Both the position numbers and the translations under genes were made by a program. From Bacillaceae bacterium UBA7792 (lineage in GTDB: Bacteria; Bacillota; Bacilli; Bacillales; Cytobacillaceae): 10,104 nt of DNA. The notes beneath the pieces were generated by a model that saw only the letters and a list, made by a program, of their open reading frames with translations, was not told where the DNA came from and did not search any database. The first letter of the stretch is position 1. Each line of letters starts with the position of its first letter. Below, in pieces: positions 6,657-10,104 of the stretch. The stretch spans positions 9,431-19,534 of the forward strand of contig DLCS01000165.1 in NCBI GenBank assembly GCA_002480735.1, read 5' to 3'.

Positions 6657-6674
6657 AGTATCCTATGAGATACT
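6657..6674. repeat. Inverted repeat in the kinase/maa divergent intergenic region, possible operator
   Basis: AGTATC (6657-6662) and GATACT (6669-6674) are perfect 6-bp arms around a 6-bp spacer. It lies 49 bases upstream of the kinase gene and 70 bases upstream of the divergent maa gene, a natural place for a regulator site. OmpR-type regulators usually bind direct repeats, so a different regulator is possible. Confidence 0.35.
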
Positions 6675-6743
6675 GCAAGAGAATTTTCATATTTTTTTCC
6701 GGGAAAAATAACTTCAAACAAGAAAAAAGAAAGTAGGCATTGC

Positions 6744-7301
6744 ATGAAAACTGAAAAAGAAAAGATGCTCGCGGGAGAATTGTACAATTCTGCCGACCCA
6801 GTATTGATAAAGGAACGCCAGGAAGCAAGACGTAAGGTTCGGATATATAATCAAACTCTTGAATATGAAGGGGAAAAACGGACCCAATTATTAAAGGAAC
6901 TACTGGGTTCAACTGGAGAAAACGTATATATGGAGCCAAATATCCGATTTGACTATGGTTATAATACACATGTGGGAGAGAGCTTTTTTGCAAATTTTGA
7001 TTGCACTATTTTAGATGTTTGTGAAGTGCGATTTGGGGATAATTGTATGCTTGGACCTGGAGTACAAATCTATACAGCAACACACCCACTTGATCCAACA
7101 GAACGTAATTCAGGAAAAGAATATGCAAAACCGATTACGTTTGGAAATAATGTATGGATTGGAGGAAGTGCTGTCATCACTCCAGGAGTAACGGTAGGGG
7201 ACAATGTTGTTATCGCGGCAGGTTCAGTAGTGACCAAAGATGTTCCAGACAATGTTGTAGTAGGTGGGAATCCAGCAAGGATTATTAAAAATATTGATTA
7301 A
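6744..7301 (+). CDS. maa: Maltose O-acetyltransferase (hexapeptide-repeat acetyltransferase)
   Basis: The 185 residues match the size of B. subtilis Maa. The N-terminal alpha region [19 protein letters not shown] is the family's typical opening and supports the ATG at 6744 despite a weak ribosome binding site (AGG eight bases before). From about residue 60 on, hexapeptide repeats build the left-handed beta-helix ([19 protein letters not shown], then [13 protein letters not shown]). H114 in TATHPLD is the catalytic base that activates the sugar hydroxyl for transfer of acetyl from acetyl-CoA. The C-terminus has the usual GNPARIIK motif. The enzyme is cytoplasmic and works as a trimer in this family, acetylating maltose, glucose or similar sugars. 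It stands alone, divergent from the kinase operon and convergent with cdd; galactoside acetyltransferase activity cannot be excluded. Confidence 0.9.
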   Translation: MKTEKEKMLAGELYNSADPVLIKERQEARRKVRIYNQTLEYEGEKRTQLLKELLGSTGENVYMEPNIRFDYGYNTHVGESFFANFDCTILDVCEVRFGDNCMLGPGVQIYTATHPLDPTERNSGKEYAKPITFGNNVWIGGSAVITPGVTVGDNVVIAAGSVVTKDVPDNVVVGGNPARIIKNID

Positions 7302-7334
7302 AAAAGAAAAAGACCATCATGCTGATCTCTTTCT
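7299..7334 (-). terminator. Intrinsic terminator between cdd and maa
   Basis: On the minus strand AGAAAGAGATC (7334-7324) pairs with GGTCTTTTTCT (7315-7305), an 11-bp stem with two G-U pairs, followed by TTTTTT. It begins 12 nt past the cdd stop. Read on the plus strand the stem has two mismatches, so it mainly serves cdd, though it also lies just after the maa stop. Confidence 0.8.
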
Positions 7335-7346
7335 CAAATACGATAT

Positions 7347-7745
7347 TTACATATCTAGATCGGTGAATGCATAAGGTAATAATTCTCTTAACGTTAATTC
7401 CTTTATTTCCTTCTTCTCATTTGTTAAATAAACGGGCATTTCAGGTGAACAGAATTCAGCTAAAACTTGTCTACAAATACTACATGGGGGAAGAAAGTCA
7501 ACTGTGTCACCCGCTACAGCTATCGCTTGGAAGTCACCTTTTTTGTATCCACTAGCGATTGCTGTAAAAATAGCTGTTCTCTCGGCACAATTGGTTGCAC
7601 CAAATGAAACGTTTTCCACGTTTACGCCATTGATAACAGTACCATCTTTTAATAATAATGCTGCTCCAACAGGAAATTTGGAATAAGGTACATAGGCCTT
7701 ATCCATGATCTTTCGTGCACTTTCTACTAATTGCTCTTTATTCAT
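7347..7745 (-). CDS. cdd: Cytidine deaminase
   Basis: The enzyme hydrolyses cytidine and deoxycytidine to uridine and deoxyuridine in pyrimidine salvage. With the start at 7745 it has 132 residues, close to the roughly 136 of the small tetrameric bacterial form. The zinc site is complete: C53, E55 (proton shuttle) and R56 in NCAERTAIF, then C88 and C91 in PPCSICRQVLAEF. Substrate-binding YVPYSKFPVGAAL and NVENVSFGAT are also present. The ATG at 7745 is chosen because AAAGGG lies nine bases before it; earlier in-frame codons overlap that site. In most Bacillus genomes cdd sits with era and dgkA; here it is alone, so it may be a second or relocated copy. A sigma-A-type promoter lies upstream. 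Confidence 0.93.
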   Translation of the reverse strand: MNKEQLVESARKIMDKAYVPYSKFPVGAALLLKDGTVINGVNVENVSFGATNCAERTAIFTAIASGYKKGDFQAIAVAGDTVDFLPPCSICRQVLAEFCSPEMPVYLTNEKKEIKELTLRELLPYAFTDLDM

Positions 7746-7793
7746 AGGATCCATCCCTTTCAAAGAAGAATGAACTTTTCACAGTCCCTTTAA

Positions 7794-7812
7794 TGCCAAT
7801 ATATATTTGGCA
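7794..7812. repeat. Inverted repeat at the cdd transcription start, possible operator
   Basis: TGCCAA (7794-7799) and TTGGCA (7807-7812) flank a 7-bp AT spacer. The predicted cdd transcription start is near 7813, so a bound protein would block the promoter, or the transcript would begin with a short hairpin. Confidence 0.4.
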
Positions 7813-7820
7813 GGATTTCT

Positions 7821-7849
7821 ATATTATAATTTTTCGAAATGTTTGTCAA
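7821..7849 (-). promoter_or_regulatory. Promoter of cdd
   Basis: On the minus strand a perfect TTGACA (7849-7844) is followed after 17 bases by TAATAT (7826-7821); an overlapping TATAAT (7828-7823) is at 15 bases. This is a strong sigma-A-type promoter about 75 bases upstream of the cdd start codon. Confidence 0.7.
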
Positions 7850-7862
7850 TATTATCTGGCTG

Positions 7863-7885
7863 TTTTTGTAATGCTTATACAAAAA
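7863..7885. repeat. Inverted repeat upstream of the cdd and antiporter promoters
   Basis: TTTTTGTA (7863-7870) and TACAAAAA (7878-7885) are perfect 8-bp arms with a 7-bp spacer. It lies just behind the cdd -35 and upstream of the antiporter promoter, so it could be a regulator site for either. AT-rich content lowers the weight. Confidence 0.35.
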
Positions 7886-7915
7886 GAACCAAAACACCGA
7901 GAAGGATTTAACCTT

Positions 7916-7950
7916 ATTATTAACTAAATCCGAAGTATTTAGTTAATAAT
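7916..7950. repeat. 14-bp perfect inverted repeat, probable operator or hairpin
   Basis: ATTATTAACTAAAT (7916-7929) and ATTTAGTTAATAAT (7937-7950) are exact reverse complements with a 7-nt spacer CCGAAGT. It ends 12 bases before the predicted -35 of the antiporter promoter. GTTTTTCG follows on the plus strand, so an AT-rich terminator is the alternative. The length and perfection make chance unlikely. Confidence 0.6.
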
Positions 7951-7962
7951 GTTTTTCGTAAC

Positions 7963-7991
7963 TAGACAAACGAAATTAGAACTGTTATCAT
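7963..7991 (+). promoter_or_regulatory. Probable promoter of the antiporter gene
   Basis: TAGACA (7963-7968) and TATCAT (7986-7991) are separated by 17 bases. Transcription would start near 7998, giving a leader of about 97 nt that contains a terminator hairpin. Confidence 0.45.
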
Positions 7992-8019
7992 GGTTCATAA
8001 TTAAATGATGAACGAAAGT

Positions 8020-8066
8020 AACACATGGAGGAGTCTGTCACTTAGGCCCCTCCATGTGTTTTTTTT
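8020..8066 (+). terminator. Strong intrinsic terminator in the leader of the antiporter gene (likely attenuator)
   Basis: AACACATGGAGG (8020-8031) and CCTCCATGTGTT (8049-8060) form a perfect 12-bp stem with a 17-nt loop, followed by eight T residues (8059-8066). It ends 28 bases before the antiporter ATG and after its predicted promoter, so full expression requires read-through. Part of the 3' arm, CCTCCATG (8049-8056), is also complementary to CATGGAGG at 8082-8089, which contains the gene's ribosome binding site. No other gene lies just upstream on this strand that needs a terminator here. Confidence 0.8.
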
Positions 8067-8094
8067 GTTCAAAAATTTTTCCATGGAGGTAATT

Positions 8095-9261
8095 ATGTTC
8101 ATTTTACAAATTGTTATTGTTTTACTTGCGACGAAAATTGCTGGTCAATTAAGTATTCGAATGGGTCAACCTTCTGTCTTAGGTAAAATAATTGTTGGCA
8201 TCATTTTGGGGCCAGCACTGCTTGGATGGGTGAATGATACAGAAATTATCGGTGTTTTTAGTAATATTGGTGTGTTACTCCTAATGTTTTTGGCTGGATT
8301 GGAAACCAATCTAAAGGATCTAAACAAGAATATGAAAGCAGCCTTACTCGTTGCGGTAGGTGGTGTGATTGCACCGATTCTATTATGCTACGTTTTAGCC
8401 CAATTCTATCAATTATCATCTGCGGAGTCGATTTTTATAGGGTTATTATTATCAGCCACTTCAGTCAGTATTTCGGTTCAAACGCTAAGGGAGCTTGGCT
8501 GGTTAAATAGCAAGGAAGGTTCTGTATTATTGGGAGCAGCGGTATTAGATGATATTATTGTTGTCATTCTCATTGCCATTGCGATGAGTCTCTTTGCCGG
8601 ATCCGATACAAATCTTGCCTTGCTGATCGGAAAGAAAATCATATTCTTTGTAATTATTATTCTAGTTTCTAAATGGGTGGTACCTAAATTTATTCAGGTA
8701 TTCTCCAAATTTAAGATTACTGAGTCTGTTTTAAGTGCAGGATTAATTATCTGTTTTGGCTTCGCCTATTTTGCAGAAGCTGTTGGCGTTGCTGGAATTA
8801 TTGGGTCCTTCTTTGCAGGTCTTGCGATTTCACAAACCAAGTTTAAGGAAGAAATTGAGCATAAGACAGAACCCATTGCGAATGGAATCTTTGTTCCATT
8901 CTTCTTCGTTAGTATTGGGTTAGCTGTTTCATTTGCTGGAATTGGGAAACAAGTTGTGTTTATTATTGTATTCTCCATGATTGCGATCCTGTCAAAGCTT
9001 ATTGGATCAGGAATTGGGGCTAAGATTTCTGGATTTAATACAAAGTCTTCAATTGGAATTGGCGCAGGGATGATTTCAAGGGGAGAGGTTGCTTTAATCT
9101 TAGCTGCGATGGGATTAGAAAGTGGCCTGTTACCGTCTCAATATTACACAGCAATGATTATTGTCGTGATTGTAACGACACTTGTTACCCCGCCATTATT
9201 GAAAATAATATTTGGAGCGCGGAACGAAGTAGAACAAGGTCAGAAGGCTCAAAGTTTTTAA
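8095..9261 (+). CDS. Na+/H+ antiporter, CPA2 family, GerN/NapA type
   Basis: The 388-residue protein is almost wholly membrane-embedded, with about 12 or 13 helices and no cytoplasmic TrkA-N domain, which separates it from the longer KefB/KefC type. The ion-binding aspartates D152 and D153 lie in AAVLDDIIVV, preceded by the unwound-helix region SATSVSISVQTL (120-131). GMISRGEVALI (325-335) carries R329, the family's conserved basic residue. Length and these motifs match B. cereus GerN (387 residues), an Na+/H+-K+ antiporter needed for inosine germination, and Enterococcus NapA. The start is taken at 8095, where GGAGG lies 5 bases upstream. The frame stays open back to 8005, but that extension has no ribosome binding site and would translate the terminator hairpin. 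The hydrophilic tail is short. It is probably monocistronic. Confidence 0.92.
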   Translation: MFILQIVIVLLATKIAGQLSIRMGQPSVLGKIIVGIILGPALLGWVNDTEIIGVFSNIGVLLLMFLAGLETNLKDLNKNMKAALLVAVGGVIAPILLCYVLAQFYQLSSAESIFIGLLLSATSVSISVQTLRELGWLNSKEGSVLLGAAVLDDIIVVILIAIAMSLFAGSDTNLALLIGKKIIFFVIIILVSKWVVPKFIQVFSKFKITESVLSAGLIICFGFAYFAEAVGVAGIIGSFFAGLAISQTKFKEEIEHKTEPIANGIFVPFFFVSIGLAVSFAGIGKQVVFIIVFSMIAILSKLIGSGIGAKISGFNTKSSIGIGAGMISRGEVALILAAMGLESGLLPSQYYTAMIIVVIVTTLVTPPLLKIIFGARNEVEQGQKAQSF

Positions 9262-9282
9262 TTTCTTTCTTTCATTGAACAA

Positions 9283-9319
9283 AAAACGGAGTGGCTCGTG
9301 TTAAAGCCATTCCGTTTTC
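9283..9319. terminator. Bidirectional intrinsic terminator after the antiporter gene
   Basis: AAAACGGAGTGGCT (9283-9296) pairs with AGCCATTCCGTTTT (9305-9318) over 14 bp with one G-T position. On the plus strand TTTTC follows; on the minus strand TTTTTTG follows. The strong minus-strand T-run suggests it once also ended a leftward gene, fitting the remnant at 9382-9507. Confidence 0.85.
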
Positions 9320-9381
9320 TTAATGAGAAGGTCTTCCCGAATCTAAGGAAGAATCCAATTATTTTATGAACAATCCTCGAA

Positions 9382-9507
9382 TTATTTCAATTCCTTTGTT
9401 TCCTCTGAGTATAGCGCCGTTCTTTTTATATTCACACCCACAAATGATTCCAATATTGCTTGTCCACCATATCTCCATAAAGACCAACCTCCATTATCCA
9501 AGTATTT
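9382..9507 (-). pseudogene. C-terminal remnant of an unidentified leftward gene
   Basis: An open frame of 41 codons with no normal start ends at a TAA (9384-9382) and begins right after an in-frame TAG (9510-9508). Its translation, containing WRYGGQAILESFVGVNI and ending YSEETKELK, has ordinary protein-like composition and Bacillus-type codon use. It reads toward a terminator that also has a T-run on this strand. I do not recognise the family. A +1 frame on the same strand (9478-9359) encodes 39 residues from an ATG with GGAGG nine bases upstream; that site may be coincidence, or that short ORF may be the real product. Confidence 0.35.
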
Positions 9508-9644
9508 CTACTTTTTACCTGTTTCAAGGAAAATAAACAAGGATGTTCATAAAGATTGAACATATGAATCCTCTACTTCGCTAGAAATTCCGTGTTATGG
9601 CTGCTGTTGTGTAGGGATCTTCTAAAAATAGGTGTTGTCCTAGT

Positions 9645-10010
9645 ATGTTTGTCCACACACTATTCATTACAAGGGTGATGATGAAGTTTGGTCCATTTAC
9701 AGGACGCTATGTTTTCCATTGTCATATTTTGGAGCATGAAGATTATGACATGATGCGTCCCTTTGAAGTAGTCGAACGTAAATGTAGTTGCCTGAGTGAG
9801 TGTAATTGTTGTTGTAAATGTAAAGACGTTGATCATTGCAATGAAAGAAAAAGAAGGAAGAAAACAACTTTTCAAAGAAGGAAGTTGTTCTCTTCCTTCT
9901 TTAGAGTGATGTTTAATGGGAATGGAAAGGAAGGGGTTTGGCTTCTTTGTGATGACCCATTAGAAGAAATGACGGAGAAAGCTACATCGCAAACAATTCG
10001 GAAACACTGA
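9645..10010 (+). pseudogene. Multicopper oxidase (CotA-like), 3' remnant with Cys-rich tail
   Basis: Residues 8-44 of this 121-codon frame match the C-terminus of CotA-type multicopper oxidases. [29 protein letters not shown] contains the copper ligands H25, C26, H27, H31 and M36, with the exact spacing of CotA H491-C492-H493-H497-M502. The other cupredoxin domains, roughly 470 residues, are missing: upstream frames show no oxidase-like sequence and a TAG closes this frame 30 bases before 9645. After the oxidase part follows a tail with eight cysteines in 19 residues (47-65), then a Lys/Arg-rich stretch coded by a 21-bp hairpin (9850-9902), where an ancestral gene would be expected to have ended. 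It cannot be a working oxidase. Confidence 0.75.
9850..9902. terminator. Long hairpin inside the oxidase remnant, probable terminator
   Basis: Arms 9850-9870 and 9882-9902 are 21 bp long with one mismatch on the plus strand, which becomes a G-U pair on the minus strand. The loop is 11 nt. On the minus strand TTCTTTC follows, and the plus-strand 3' arm is itself T-rich. It looks like a transcription terminator now read through by the frame of the oxidase remnant. Confidence 0.6.
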
Positions 10011-10104
10011 GCACATCTCAGATTAGCATATCTGCTGGACATTAAAATCTAATCTTAGCGCGTGGTCTGTTGCTCATTCGAGGAGATAGGAAGGTATAAG
10101 TCCT
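10011..10104. other. Right-edge intergenic DNA
   Basis: No gene is seen here. AGATTAG and CTAATCT form 7-bp inverted arms 22 nt apart, and a purine-rich GGAGATAGGAAGG near the end could be a ribosome binding site for a gene starting beyond the window. Confidence 0.3.

Noticed and set aside
6628..6993. 121-codon minus-strand frame over the start of maa
   Set aside because: It is antisense to the conserved maa sequence and covers the kinase upstream region; no ribosome site or family match.
8005..8094. N-terminal extension of the antiporter to an ATG at 8005
   Set aside because: No ribosome binding site precedes it, it crosses the terminator hairpin, and the family protein begins at the GGAGG-preceded ATG at 8095.
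1..10104. CRISPR array, tRNA or rRNA genes
   Set aside because: No regularly spaced direct repeats, tRNA cloverleaf motifs or rRNA-like stretches were seen.

Overview
The window looks like chromosomal DNA of a low-GC Gram-positive bacterium of the Bacillaceae. This rests on strong GGAGG-type ribosome binding sites, AT-rich codon use, intrinsic terminators, a ykkCD-type guanidine exporter under a guanidine-I riboswitch, and close family resemblance to Bacillus MneS, YkkC/YkkD, Maa, Cdd and GerN. No species is assigned.

Left edge (1-525): the first 16 codons of an IS200/IS605-type TnpA transposase run leftward off the window. Behind it lie a likely tnpA promoter, a base-pairing-rich block of about 220 nt of unknown nature, and an inverted repeat. 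Positions 529-912 encode a small orphan lipoprotein.

Efflux block (1038-3023, minus strand): a CDF-family cation exporter with a manganese-type metal site (mneS-like), then ykkC-ykkD behind a promoter, a guanidine-I riboswitch and its terminator. Divergent from it (3205-4399, plus) are a four-helix DUF6220 protein and a CcdA/DsbD-like membrane protein, probably one operon.

Signalling block (4505-6674, minus): a sensor histidine kinase followed 3 nt later by an OmpR-type response regulator, an unusual kinase-first order. A shared hairpin at 4505-4528 separates it from the convergent CcdA-like gene. A divergent maltose O-acetyltransferase gene (maa, plus) and a cytidine deaminase gene (cdd, minus) follow; they are convergent and separated by a terminator.

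Right part (7790-9319): the cdd/antiporter intergenic region is rich in perfect inverted repeats. A GerN/NapA-type Na+/H+ antiporter has a leader with a strong intrinsic terminator whose 3' arm can also pair with the gene's own ribosome binding site. This is the most interesting regulatory signal in the window. From 9320 to the end the DNA is decayed: a minus-strand C-terminal remnant and a plus-strand 3' remnant of a CotA-like multicopper oxidase with a cysteine-rich tail. Both lack their 5' ends, which face each other, consistent with a deletion scar.

The genes are mostly transport and stress-type functions (metal, guanidinium, sodium, thiol-redox membrane protein). They do not form one obvious pathway, and I do not see a clear new multi-gene system.
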